In this document: piece after piece, positions 48,542 to 60,249 of the stretch
Layout of the letters: each line of letters opens with the position of its first letter
Position numbering within the stretch: position 1 is the stretch's first letter
Assembly (NCBI GenBank): GCA_022885665.1
Contig: JAGQDJ010000202.1
Coordinates: 1,054,001 to 1,118,000 of the forward strand
Length of the DNA stretch: 64,000 nt
Origin: Triops longicaudatus
Taxonomy: Eukaryota > Arthropoda > Branchiopoda > Notostraca > Triopsidae
Direction of reading: 5' to 3'
The notes under the pieces: model-generated
Seen by the model: only the letters and a program-made list of their open reading frames with translations
The model's database searches: none
Told to the model about the DNA's origin: nothing
Translations under genes and position numbers: made by a program

Positions 48542-51500
48542 TATTATATTATTAGTATGCTTTCTAATTTTTATGTATTAACATGATCTGCTTTATTGTG
48601 CTGTAGGTGTTTTAGTAATAAGACATTTTATAAGTTACCCTTTAGTTGTATTGTTGACATGACCTGTTTTCATTTTATTCTATTTTTGAGGGGACTGGAT
48701 GCAAATAGAACGTCTTATGGGTAGCAAACGAGTCAGAAAAATCAGTGAAAAAATATTGACGTGACATTCTTTTCGACTCGACGTATGAAGTTAAAAATAT
48801 AAGTGGGACAAATCGCGTGAGGATGGGATTTGAATATTTTTGTGTGGTCGGGTTTAGTGAGCCTCAGCAAAAGTGATGAGATGTTGCTATGTGATCTATT
48901 CTATCTGTTCTTCGTAGTTTCGTGTCTTTTTAACTCCCCTTTTCTTCCTTTCGATGGAAAGCTCATTGACGTTCCGTTGGGTATTATTACAGGCGGAGCA
49001 GATAAAGATGGGAGACCGCGAATTGCTAGTTTGCGGCCAGGAAGCGTGGCTTCTAGGAGTGATGCCTTACAAGTTGGTGACATAATCACGGCTGTGAATG
49101 GGAAAAGTACGGCCCGGATGCGCCATGAAGAAATTGTCGCTTTGCTCAAGAATGCTGACGATCGACTTCAATTGGAAGTCAACTACGATTTACCTTTACG
49201 TAAGTTCTCTTTCATCCGTAGTTTTAGCGAAACATTTTGGCTTCATATTAGAGAAACCTTCGTCCAGATAGACGTACCGTGTTCTGTTTAAAGATGAGAG
49301 ATAAAAGAAATTGCTTATGAAAAAATGGAAAAATTGTGTTGCGAACTGAGGAAACTTTGTTGGGAAAAGGACGTTTCCAAAGCAACCATTTGAATCAAAA
49401 GCAGTCTTAGAAAGAGAGTTTTAGCCGCAGAGAACCCCAAACAGATACCTCTGTGTTCCAGAATAACTTAGTTTTTCCCGAGGAGACGCTGAGAAAAGTT
49501 TGAGCGTTTGTTGTGTGTATTCATAATGAATGAGTTTCAGTGACTCTTTGCTTAAAACTGAAGATAAATGGGAGAAATATGCAGTGGCATACAGTCAAAC
49601 GCAAGAAGAAGAAAAAAATGGCTTAGGAGCGTTTCTGTTCCTCTTAGTGGTTACATAAAACTATCCATAAACAAGCGCGAAGCTTGGGACAAAGTTCGAG
49701 CTGTCTTTGCCACTACAACCTCCAGTTGTGCTTTGCTGGCTTCTGGGCAGTGTTCGAGCACTTCAGGAACTTCAACTACCCGTAATTTGTGATCTTTCCC
49801 AAGTAATTTTCACACTTTAAAAAGTTTGCACCTTTTATTCCGGTGATTTTCATTGCGCATAATTTAAATGGTTACATTTTTTACAAAAAGGCTATGAAAA
49901 ATACCATTGTAAAGTGTTCCCTGATTTTTACGAGAAAGTTTCACCATTGAAGTTTTCACCCTTTCTTGGGAGAAAAATAAGACGCGAAAATTGATGGTGT
50001 TTTTCTACCACTTGTAGGTGGCTTTTTTTACAGTGTGTAAGAGGTTTAAGAGTGGTGTGTTTTAATTAGGTTAGCGCGGGTTTTTCAGTAGAGTTCGCAA
50101 GTAGTTCTGCTTAGCGTAGGTAAAGAAATGTTTTGAAGGCGAATGGGAAATATTTCGCCTGAAATAAGTCTTGAGTTGTAACGCACTTACATCATTATGC
50201 GAGATTTCTTGGCAACTGTGATCTGCGTTCTTCAGAAATGTGCGCCTAATTTTTGCATGTGATCTCTGTTACGCTTGGTATGCGCTAGGCCTTCCAGGAA
50301 ATCTGGTTCGCATACATACCACCATACTCTGTGCATACCACAAACTTCTAATTGAATCCCCATGAATTTGATTAAGTTGATTGTGCATATTTTTTAAGAA
50401 ACTAATTTCATTTATTTGTTTGCTTAACAACGTAACTTTTCGTGGTTTGAATAGTCTGTTTTAGTCGAAGGAAAACATTTCTTTGATCTTGCAGTCAAAT
50501 TTGGTTTGGTTTTGTAACCCAGAAAAATAACGTCTTGACCGTGGTTAAAAACAGTTTACTTTGAAAGAGATACGACGAACTAACAATGAAAATCCAGACA
50601 CGAAGGTCTAGAAGAGAGAAAAAAAAGTTAAGAAAAATACTTTTGTTTTCCTTAGGGAGCGAGAACGAAGCAATAGAAGCCTAACAGAAGGTTTTATGTG
50701 GATTTTTCCAAAAGGCCAACCATTTTGTGCTTTGTTTTTCAGTCTCTCGGTATTTAAAAGAGCGACAAAGACAGGCCTACAGTGCAAGAAGAAGGAGCAG
50801 GACTTTTTCTCATGTCACTTGTCCGATAAATGCGGCTATTTTCTATCTTTACCCTCTCCGCTTGCTAACTATTCTTTTACGATACAGAAATTCCACCGAG
50901 GAGTAGCAAAGAACATTATTTTTAGGTAAGAGTTCTCTTAAGGCGGACCATTGTAGCGAAGAAAGTTCCAAGATTTTTTTAGTCTTGGCATTGAAAAGTT
51001 GGGAGTTAGTCCGTTTTTTTTATTATTTCCAATATTTCTTTGTTCACGGTCATATTTTAGAGAAAGAGGAGGAGCAAAAAGCCTATTCTGACTTTTTACT
51101 CCTTTTTTTAAAAAAAGCTTGTGTTCTGTTTAGATACCAAAGTTTGTGTTTTTGTGTATGAACTTTCAAAAGCAATCGAGTTCCCTTGATATATGTGTTT
51201 ACATTCATGCATGGCAACAAGAAGTATGATTGGCCCTTTCAACCTCAATCCTACGATTCGTTTCAAACTTGAAAATGTATCAAATAAATGGTAAAATTCA
51301 CGTTTGAAAAGTAAGTCTATCCCATTTCAGGTATTCCTCTGTAGTACAGCATCTACATTTTACTAAGTAGAGAGCAAGAAATAACACCACTATAGAAGCA
51401 ATCTATCTTTAGCCGCCATCATTTTTATGAGCGACAGTAGTTTCAGAGCACTTCTGCTCTAAAAACAGGCCATTTCGAAGACGCGCTCTTTCTAGTCTTA

Positions 51501-54500
51501 GTGTTTTGTTCATTACATTGACTTATATTGCTGCTTTAATCATGTAAGTAACATTTGCGAGAGAAATTTCTGCATAAAAGCAGTATTGTGTAAAAAGAAG
51601 CGCTGTACTGTGTTCAACTAACCCTTTCGTTGGATAATGTGGTTCTCGGGTGGCACTGAAGAGGGAAAGGTGGGATGGGGAGTCGCCGAGCAACTAAGGA
51701 AGGTGCCAGATGTTTAAGACAGAGTCATGTGTTAGACTAAGACGGCTAAATGAAGTCAAGTAGGCTTGTGTGATGACTTGAACGGGTGTCCGCGTTGCAT
51801 ACAAATGGAACCCATGGTGTTAGATGGCCTCACCGTGTTACAGCTATTTGAGATTTAACTCCTAATAAAAAGGTTACTAAAAATGACGCCATCTGAAGTA
51901 ATAAGTTGCTACATTATAACAATTACAGTGTTGAAGTAACTCCTAGGTGTTAAGCGTTTAATATTGGCTACCATTTTTACAACAGAACCCGATTCGAATT
52001 TTGTCGTGGTACGGACAACAGACGTTGTTTTACGAAGAGAAAATGGAAGCTTAGGATTAACGATACGAGGCGGCCAGTCCTCAGATCCTTGCCGGTCCCG
52101 ACCGTTAACAATCACCAGTGTACGCCCTGGAGGGCCAGCCGATAGGTAATCTATTACAGACATTTTCAGTTCAGCCCCTAATGCATTGGCGAATTGTCCA
52201 AGAACATGGCAAACTAACATATAGAGAGTAAACTACATTGAAAACAGTAATTCCTTAAATAAAATATACGTAAGAGACTAGAACGAGAGTAAATTACATA
52301 AAAATTTAACGAAATTAAAATTAGCAAAAATTAAATTATAATTAGTTCAGTGAAATTCTAATTGCTCAAAAAAGTACATTGCAATTTGGAAAGTAAAAAA
52401 GAAAATAGATAGAGTTAATAGAATACTTAATATCACGAAATGCATGAAAAGAAACAAAATTAATCAGTGATACAAAACTACAAGGAACAAAATAATGTAT
52501 TAAAAATATCCAAATAAGACAGCAGTAAATATGACAATTCAGTTACCGTTAGGCAAAAGCAGGCGAGTCAGACGCAATAGGAATAACAACCAAGTAATAA
52601 AATAAAAATAATGTATGAAAGACGGAATGCTGCGATTGGGAGAAGCACTGGAAGAAATGGATCCGGGGAATATATGTATAAAAAAAATTGTGCAGGGATG
52701 GCACCATTAAAGTTGGCGATCGAGTGGTGGGAATCAGTGGCGTGAATGTTGCAGACGTGCCGTTAAGCGAAGCGCAAAGATTAATGCGAGAAGCAGGCGA
52801 AAGAGTCAGCGTCAAGATCGAATATGATGTGAGCCTCGTGGAAGCTGTCAAAAACGCCCAAGGACCGCTACTTGTTCAAGTGGAACGCCCGTGCGGGACA
52901 TCGCTGGGTGTGGCTTTGGGCAAAATGCCCCTCCCACCCCCTGCCGAAGGTCATGTAACGGTCATCGAGTCCGTCAAGCCTGCCAGCCTTGCAGAACGGT
53001 AAGAAATGCTTTTTTTATTCTAACCATTTCTGTCAGCTGAGTTACGACAATAGTAATCTCCAAGGTGCTTATGCCAACAGCGGAGAAAATTATGTCCATG
53101 GCAATATTCTCAAGGGGAAAAACCAAGAATAAATTTTTGCGCATTAATGTCGGTTAATTCAAAGGTAGATTTGTGAGATTTTTGGGTAACGTAAGTGAAA
53201 TGCTAAAACTAAATGAGTGAAGTAACTTCGTAAGGCAATTATTGAGCTCAGAACATAATGTCGTGAAGATTGCCGTGAGCATTAGCGCGTCGCTCCCTGT
53301 GTTGTATGAAACTTTTATGGTATTTGCTACTTAGGCAAATTATAATTACAGCGAACTTCACTTACATGTCTGCCTGTTCTTTGGAATATATAGGTGCGGG
53401 GCGTTACATGTTGGCGACCATGTTTTGGCCATTGGAGATACGAGATTAGACGGTGGACATCTCACATGTCAAGACGTGACCCAGTTGTTGAGAAATTATC
53501 CCAGTGACGTCATCCAACTGCAAATTCTGCCAGTAGCAGCCCAGAAGCGTGTGGATTACAGAAGTATTTCCTTTTTTATTTATCTTTGTACTGTGCATTA
53601 CCGTTCGTTGAGTTCGTGGAACCTTGTGTTGTATTTTAACTATATCGGAGTTAACTTTATTTCGCAATTTTACTCTAACGAGATTTTGTTGCTTTTTTGT
53701 GTGCGTAAGAAAATTAAATTTCTAGATTAATAGTTTTATTTCATTGGAAAATTTGAAGTAAATATAAAACGAATTTAAGACAAATAAGTAATACGCATTA
53801 TTTTATTAATTATTTTGAAAAAAAAACTTTCGTTACGCATATCTTATTCGGGACGCAATTACATACGAATAGTTCAATCCACAGCTGTAATTTTCGTTTT
53901 ATTGTATAATTATTTCTTAAGTTGAATTCCATCTTACGCATTGGCGTGTTGATTGTTCGTTTATTTTCACATAACACAGTCTCTGTAGAACGACCTGTGT
54001 ACCCAATTTGTTTGTTAATTTTATTTATTTCAACACTACCGCGATTCTTTATTTGTCTGGTTTCTGTTAGGAATGGCGGTGCCACCACTCAGTCCACGGT
54101 TAACAGGTTTGCCGCCAATTTCGCCCGCCCATTCGAACTATAACACCTTAAGTTCCAAAAGTCGTAATTCGAGGAAAGGTTGGCGTCCGCTGCAGCGCGA
54201 AAACAGCGTGCTAAGTCGCCATGATACAGGTATTGAAAAGCATTGAAACTTGCGCACAGCTAAAGAAACAAAACCTAGCATAAAAAAGAGAAGCTAATTT
54301 GTGTCTTGGCTCATTGGTGAGTAGCTTCCTTGAGTTCTGGCTCGAGTCAATCCTGGCCGACCCATTCCATAAGTCTGTCTCCAAGTCACGGGAACACCAA
54401 CAGCAGCAGCAACAATCCAGGAATGAGTCACGTTGAATCCGTGTGGGTGACTTTGCCAGCTCAGTCGCTCGGCTCATCCAATTACGGGCTGAGTTTGGCG

Positions 54501-57500
54501 ACCAACGAGCTCAGCAACCAGGCCATTATTATGGACATCGAACCTGGGAGTCCGGCTGACAGGTAATTTTTATGCAAACAAATACTAGAAATTTCCTGAC
54601 AACAATCTGCGTCAAAAACTTCCGTTAGCGAACTGTAACTTAGGAAAGATAGCTTTCCAAGTTTTCGCCATTCAGAGTTGGCAGGCCAGGGACATATATG
54701 AAGTCATAACGTACAGGGGAGCCTCCTAGCAACGTCGGATGGCCTTTTGTTCGTATAATGGGGTCTTAACGTACGATAGGAGCTGGAATTACAGTATACT
54801 TGCCAAGACAGTCGCTTTTTTATAACATAACTATAAGAGATATACTCTCCGTAGTTCTTGCTTCCTTGGCCAAGCTTGACAAGCGAGCGTTAATGTATCT
54901 GTCAAGCTGTTCTTTGAAATTTGTTATCGGAATTGTTGTCAATACCGAGCAAAATGACAGCTCATCCACCAGAAGTATTGCGGAGATAAAAAATCGCTCC
55001 TGTTAAAGGCACGAGTATCATTTCTTGTAGTAAAATATGACAGCAAAAACTTAAGTTTTTCTATTTATTTTCGTCCTAGCTCAGTTTTCTTCGTAGTTTT
55101 TACCTTTCCTTGGTAAATGGCCCGAATGTAAAACGGTTGACTTTTAAGAGTTAGACATTGGTCTGAAATTATAGTTTTTTTGTGAAGACAACCGCATTAT
55201 TTAACGATTTTCCGTTTCGGGTTTCTTTGGGGCAAAACTAGGTGCGGATGTCTCCAGCCTGGCGACAGGGTCTTGGCCATCAATCAGAAAAGTGTGACGG
55301 GTTTGTCAAGCGAGGAAGTGAGCGTGCTTTTGGATGACACAAGGCCGCCTGTCACTCTCGCCGTGGAATTCCATGTAGCCGATACCGTCGTACCTTCCAG
55401 TGGAGTTTTTACCGTCAAAGTGCCCAAACGCGGAGCTAATCTCGGCTTAACGCTCGCCTGTAATAACAGGAGAAAAATATCTTTTCCTCGAAGATAAACA
55501 TTTTTTCCTCTTGCTTTTTCCGGTTTTTTTAGTTACGCAATATTTTCTTTTTTCTTTGGCTCGCGTTCCTAGGTCCTAAAGCTCGAACTGAAGGTTTTAT
55601 TATCGCTGAAGTGCAACAAGGCTCCATTGCTCACCGAACAGGCTCCATTCAAGCTGGAGATCGGTTGTTAGCCATCAACCACCACCGACTCGAAGGCAGA
55701 CACGCGGAAGAAGCTTTTCAGCTCATTCAAGCGTCTGATGAAATTGTGGTTCTCAAAATACAAAAGGATGAATCGTTTTCAGGTACGCAACCTTAGCTCC
55801 AAATCTAATTTAAAATATCCAGCAAGGTGAGAAGCTTACGAAAATCGAAAGCTGAAACTTATTATGAATAATCTCTTCTAGCAAAAAATGAAAAAAAAAA
55901 TATTAAATGGGAAGCTACAGATTTCATCATGCTTTTTTTATTATTTTAGATGATATCGTGTCCCAAGTGGTTTACACCGTTGAATTGGTCCGACATGGCG
56001 GACCGCTTGGAATTACAGTTTCTGGGACCGAGGAACCCTTTGATCCAATCATTATTTCTGGCCTAACAGAAGGTATAATAAAAATGCTAACCATTGGGAA
56101 AGGAAGTGAAATGAAAATACCGGAAATTTCTCAGGGGGATTGGCGGAAAGAACTGGTGCATTACATGTTGGCGATAGATTATTAGCCATAAATGGGAAAA
56201 GTTTACGAGGAAAACCCCTTTCGGAAGCTATTGATTTATTGCAAAGCTCGGCTGATGTCGTCACGCTGAAGATCGCCAAACCTGCGCCACCAAGTAAGGC
56301 AAAAGAGCGAATAAAAAATTGTGATGCATTACAAGTTTTAAACTTTTAAACTGCATTCAAGCTGTCTTAAAAGCTTTCCTCAAATGCTCGAAAGACCCGA
56401 AAGACTCGAAATGACCGAGTAACATTTAGGCTAATTACTAGCGTTTTTTTTTAGTATAATTAGCCATGAGTTGTTCAGTATTATCCTGTTATGTGTTCGA
56501 AATTGTGTTTCAGTTGAGAAACATTATTTTGGTAATTTTTAAGATAAAATTTTCGTTATATATGTTTTTATTAATATTCGCAGAAATAAGTCAAGTGACG
56601 TCTGGTGAGCTTGAACGAGAAGATTATTTGGGAAAATATCCAGCTTTGCCTTCCATTGACAGTGCAGTAGAATCGTGGGATTCAAGTGGCACTGAACCGA
56701 TGCCGTTGCCTCCGGTTACCGAAATAGCGACTTACAAAGCCGGTATGTCTTCTATAAGAATCTTGCATATTCCTTGTTCAGCGCTTTTAAGATTCCAGTT
56801 TTTTCTTCGCCCTACAGAAAGTGCAACCGTAAAACGACGGCACAAGATTACTTTGCCCGTCGAGCGCCGTGAAAATAGTCGCGATTGGGAGGTTTTGTCC
56901 CACAGTTCACCCAGTGTGGACAGTGGCCAATCGGAAGAGAAAAACGAATGGAGGAAATCTTTAGACGATCTAGACCATGAAACGATTCGTCCACTTCCTC
57001 GTCCAAGTATAAAAATGTCTATATTTACTTTATTCATTCTCTTTTATCACCCGTTTTCGCTCTTTGTTCAATTTTAAATTTATTCGTATTTGAAACTTTT
57101 CATGCAAAGTTATATCCATTTGTTCCTTTTGGCAATTCATGAATGTACTTGCGATCTGTTTTGTTATTTTTCATTTCCGTGCTAGAATTTTCTGACCGGC
57201 GGTACACAATAATAATATTTATTACAGTTTAAAGAAGTGAGGAGACTAATTTTAGCTCACGCATATTATGTTTGACAGTAATTGCTTTATTTTTAATTTC
57301 TTATAAATTTTTACTATTTTTAAATTAAGAAAAAAAATCTTATTTATTTTGAAAATATTTATTTTTAGCTGAGTCTGCGAACGGACGGTCGACGTCAAGC
57401 CATTCCTTGGATCATCACACGGACTTGGAACCTTGTCCGCGCTTGAGCAACTTGGCTTTGGTTCAGCGTTGCAATACACTGCCGCATAACCGGCGTGTGC

Positions 57501-58314
57501 CAAATGCAAATGAGGAAAGGACACCCAAAAGTTCGGGTGAACTGGGACCTCCCAACAACTTGGCGACGAGCTATACCATGCCGTACATGGCCATCTCGCC
57601 CGTCGCTAATAACAGCGCATTAGAGATCCATCACGTTACGCTTAACAAAGACGGAGTTTATGAAGATTTCGGCTTCAGCGTCTCTGACGGCTTGTATGAA
57701 AGGGGTGTTTACGTTAACCGGATCCGCAAGGGCGGACCTGCTGACAGCTCCGGAGTTTTGAAGCCTTTTGATCGCATTTTACAAGTAAGATTATTTAAAT
57801 AGAAAAAAACAGCACGAGAATTTAGATTTTCTCCGTTTTCTTGCTTACATTGAAAGCCTTTGTGAGAAGTTGACAACATTTCTTTTATAGGTAAATGAAA
57901 CGCGAACCCATGACTTTGATTGTTGCTTAACTGTACCACTTATTGCCGCCGCGGGAGACACAATTACGCTGTTAGTGGCCCGGAATCCTTTTGCGACTCC
58001 GACCGAATTAAAAGTAAACGTTTACTCTTATTGAAACTCCCGTTTTATTTTCGTTTTCCGTTTTTCGAAAATTGTATTCTTTATGAATTGAAATATCCTT
58101 TCTTTGACGTCCTATAAAGAAAAAAAAAATTCGTTGTAAAATTCGTATACAAATTCGTAAAAACTTAGGCAGATTTGGAAGACTTAAAATTCATTTATTT
58201 ATTAACTACCAGGATAACCAGAACTCGATGCCTTGGATGGAAGAAGAAGAGGGCGACCACGGGTCACCTTGTCCGCCGTTCCTGGGACTGCGGACAATAA
58301 CGACGACGCTGTAA
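36234..58314 (+). CDS. Grip: GRIP-family scaffold protein with seven PDZ domains
   Basis: GRIP proteins are cytoplasmic and synaptic scaffolds; vertebrate GRIP1/2 bind AMPA receptor tails, ephrins and other partners. Eighteen exons: 36234-36318, 43305-43355, 43459-43527, 48993-49199, 51986-52145, 52696-52998, 53394-53563, 54071-54229, 54325-54562, 55242-55459, 55573-55782, 55950-56072, 56135-56293, 56584-56742, 56818-57006, 57369-57784, 57891-58013 and 58213-58314, giving 1,046 residues in frame. PDZ domains by approximate residue: 1 (48-135, SLGLILVGGADKDGRPR), 2 (143-230, SLGLTIRGG), 3 (246-330, SLGVALGK), 4 (430-525), 5 (537-620, NLGLTLAC), 6 (632-712, GGPLGITVSGTEEPFDPIII) and 7 (913-1005, DFGFSVSDG). 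PSIDSAVESWDSS between PDZ6 and PDZ7 is also GRIP-specific, and the order matches mammalian GRIP1. The protein ends TITTTL, a class I PDZ ligand. From the shared exons on, the gene is secure; which first exon is used is less certain. Confidence 0.93.
40802..40898 (+). other. Candidate GRIP 5' exon or alternative start (MRETGEKLKKMSNLM)
   Basis: An acceptor (TTTATTTACAG, ending at 40801) begins an open segment that reads RSAERKSGARARRSRDR then MRETGEKLKKMSNLM, and ends ATGA/GTGAGT in phase 1. Entry would be phase 0, which no upstream candidate exon provides, so a start at the ATG (40853) is the simpler reading. Strongly basic, low-complexity sequence could also be chance. Confidence 0.25.
41956..41988. 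repeat. Near-perfect 33-base palindrome centred on an E-box
   Basis: GTAGCAACAGCTGTTGCTAC (41963-41982) is a perfect 20-base palindrome with CAGCTG at its centre. The symmetry continues to GAAACA on the left and TGTTTC on the right, with one unpaired T. It lies in GRIP intron 1. Confidence 0.75.
45693..45753 (+). other. Candidate alternative first exon (MFSNFKNSLTNIWKPPKSPK)
   Basis: ATG at 45693, with an in-frame TAG three codons upstream, opens 20 codons ending AAAT/GTAAGC, a good donor, in phase 1. It lies downstream of the exon that starts PDZ1, so joining to 48993 would give a truncated PDZ1; joining to 51986 would give PDZ2-7. The peptide is basic with proline-serine at the end. Confidence 0.35.
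46605..46720. repeat. Relic related to the neighbouring pogo-like element
   Basis: Contains GTTATAACGAA and TTACGAACATCGG near 46626 and 46693, plus an ACTGTATCGAAC sequence, resembling the terminal and internal motifs of the element at 46930. The ends cannot be placed. Confidence 0.35.
46930..47102. mobile_element. Tc1/mariner (pogo-like) MITE
   Basis: It begins CAGTAGAATCTCGTTATAAC at 46930, directly after TA, and ends with an imperfect inverse copy ending at 47102 (19 of 25 matching, counting one extra base at each end). The TIR style CAGTAGAA..C..TATAACGAAC is typical of pogo/Tigger-type elements. The right flank is TG, so the TA duplication is decayed or absent. No coding capacity. Confidence 0.55.
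48472..48553. repeat. (ATT)n microsatellite
   Basis: About 23 uninterrupted ATT units to 48540, then two interrupted units. It lies in GRIP intron 3 and gives a meaningless poly-Leu open frame across it. Confidence 0.97.
49568..49781 (+). other. Candidate alternative first exon of a PDZ1-less GRIP isoform (MGEICSGIQSNARRRKKW...)
   Basis: ATG at 49568 is directly preceded by an in-frame TAA and opens 71 codons, ending ACCC/GTAATT in phase 1. The next shared exon (51986) needs phase 1, so the product would carry PDZ2-7 without PDZ1. The start MGEICS fits the N-myristoylation pattern (Gly2, Ser6) with a nearby Cys5 for palmitoylation, followed by a basic ARRRKKW patch and a Ser/Thr-rich tail. 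The length and composition make this one of the better-supported alternative starts. Confidence 0.45.
50743..50906 (+). other. Possible alternative terminal exon after PDZ1
   Basis: An acceptor (TTTGTTTTTCAG) is followed, in the phase required by the exon ending at 49199, by about 54 open codons (LSRYLKERQRQAYSARRRSR...) and a TAG at 50904. Use would give a short PDZ1-only product. A strong donor at 50925/50926 in the same segment lets it be read in other ways. Unproven. Confidence 0.22.
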
Positions 58315-60249
58315 AAAAAGGAGTGTCAGAAAAAGAAGATAAAGCAGAAGTTTTTGCGAAGCTTAGCCATTTTGTATATTCCTACCTCTTTTTGGATTGC
58401 AGCTACTCTATAAATATACACTATTGTTTTCTTAAATCTAAAAGAAAAATGTTGAAAGGTTTGACAGTTTGTACCTGTGCCTATGTTGTGTTCAGATATA
58501 TATGTTGACAAATGTTCTTATACTCCTCCCGTGTTTTAGCGCTAAATTCAGTGTTAGCTTGGATTCAATGGAGAGGGAGCTGTGTTTTTACTGGATTGAT
58601 GAAGCAATTGCCGCTAAGTTGGAAACGAACTGACAAATGGTGAAATGGTGTACTTATTGCTTAGCAGCATTTTGAGAGCGTTGTAGTTGATATTAATAAG
58701 AAATGTACATAACACTCCATTCTATTTCCGTCGTTCCTTTTCCTTAAAAAAAAAATAATAAATAAATCAAAGAAGCTTCGCGTTAGTACCACTGGATTCT
58801 TCACTACGTCACTTTCCGGAGTAGTGCAATGAACTTCTTCCACGTAACACCAAATCTTAAAGTTGTCGGTCAAGATTTCGACTGAAAATTATATTATTTC
58901 CCCTGAAAATTATTTAAGAAAATTGTTTTACGGATTTGGTAGGTGATTTTACAATTCATTGGTTTAAGTGTTGGAGCTGTTCGTCGGTAACAGCAATTGA
59001 AGTCTTCCAACTCGTTATTTTTTTATTAAGAAATCTCCGTTTATTACGAAGGAAACGGATATTTTCTTATTCTTCTCGGGCAAGTTAAACCAAAATAAAA
59101 CTATTCTTGGTTTGGTTAATTTCTGACACCGGTTCTTCATGCACGAGTTCCGCCGATCATTTTACAGCGTAGTCCACTCGGATCGAAGTACGCCCAAATT
59201 TTCAGTCCATCTTTGGATACCAAGCATAACAAGTAGGCCTACATCATTCTCGAAGCTGTGTACTAGCATACAAAGACGTCATTCGAAGAACATCAGAAAC
59301 GAGTTGACTTGAGCTATCGGGTTCTGCTATTTCGTTGATACAAGTTCGTCTAATTCGCGACACACTAGGCAGACTGCGATCCGGTGTAAAGCTTGATGAA
59401 TCATCTTCAAAATAAAAACATGTAACTTATGCTTATTTATTAAAAAGGGGTTGCGAGTAACTTAAATACCGTAATTGCTCTTTTTTCTTCCTTTATGGTA
59501 GATGTTACTTTATTCACACTAGTGATATCCCTCTTTGGATGGACACCCAAATTGCTAATAAAATTACCTATAAATACAAATTTCCTTTAAGCTTCCTTCT
59601 ATGGGTCTTTATCGGAAAGTTCAAATCTCCCGCCTGAAGTAGCGGAACATTGTCATATGCATAATTAATGAACATGTATGCCTTATAAAGCTCCGAACTA
59701 CAGACAAGTAATTTTAAATAATTTAGAGTAATTTATCTGCCATGAAAATTTATAAATAATCTACTTAGGTGCGGTTGACCGAAATAGCTTGACGCGACCA
59801 CGTGGCTTCCCGCTTCCGTACCGGCGCTGGTCATCACGCTCGTGTTGGTGTGAACATTTTAGGTAATTATAGCTTTAATTCAACTCTTGTAGCCACCAAA
59901 GTAAACTTTTATTAAATAAACAACAAGTATTCTTCATGTGCTACAAAGATTTAGTAATTGATTTCGCGTCATTTTCTTAAAGCTAACACAACTCTCCCAC
60001 GTCTGCCATTTCCTCGTCTTGCGCTGCTGGGGAGGGGCAAGGGCACAGCGTTTTCCACGTTTTCTGCCCTTTCTATTACTTTCTTGCACTCCGCTTCCTG
60101 CAATTTTTATCTCTTTCTTATTTCGCATGGAAATCTCTGAAATTTCAGTAACTTAGTCTTCCGAAGAGGATCATAGACCACGTTTTATTCTTTTACATTT
60201 TTCTGTCTTGTCAGGTTTGGACATGTTTTGTTAACAAAATTCGCTAAAA
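58315..60249. other. GRIP 3' UTR and FAM120 promoter region
   Basis: Overlapping AATAAA signals at 58757-58766 fit a GRIP 3' UTR of about 450 bases. Further on, 59765-59862 is less AT-rich than its surroundings (it includes CGCGACCACGTGGC, with a CACGTG E-box) and ends TTTTAG/GTAATT. It could be a non-coding first exon of the next gene. I see no protein gene in between. Confidence 0.45.

Larger units (their letters stand above)
43528..48992. other. GRIP intron 3 (about 5.5 kb)
   Basis: This intron splits PDZ1 between LILVG and GADKDGRPR. It contains a candidate first exon (45693), a pogo-like MITE (46930-47102) with a related relic just upstream, and the ATT microsatellite (48472-48553). Nothing else here is recognisable. 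Confidence 0.7.

Noticed and set aside
48353..48586. Open frame with a long leucine run
   Set aside because: The run is translation of the ATT microsatellite.
48830..48992. Upstream extension of the PDZ1 exon (KLIDVPLGIITGG...)
   Set aside because: The frame is open by chance. The acceptor TTATTACAG at 48992 plus the exon at 43459-43527 reconstructs a better PDZ1 (SLGLILVGGADKDG).
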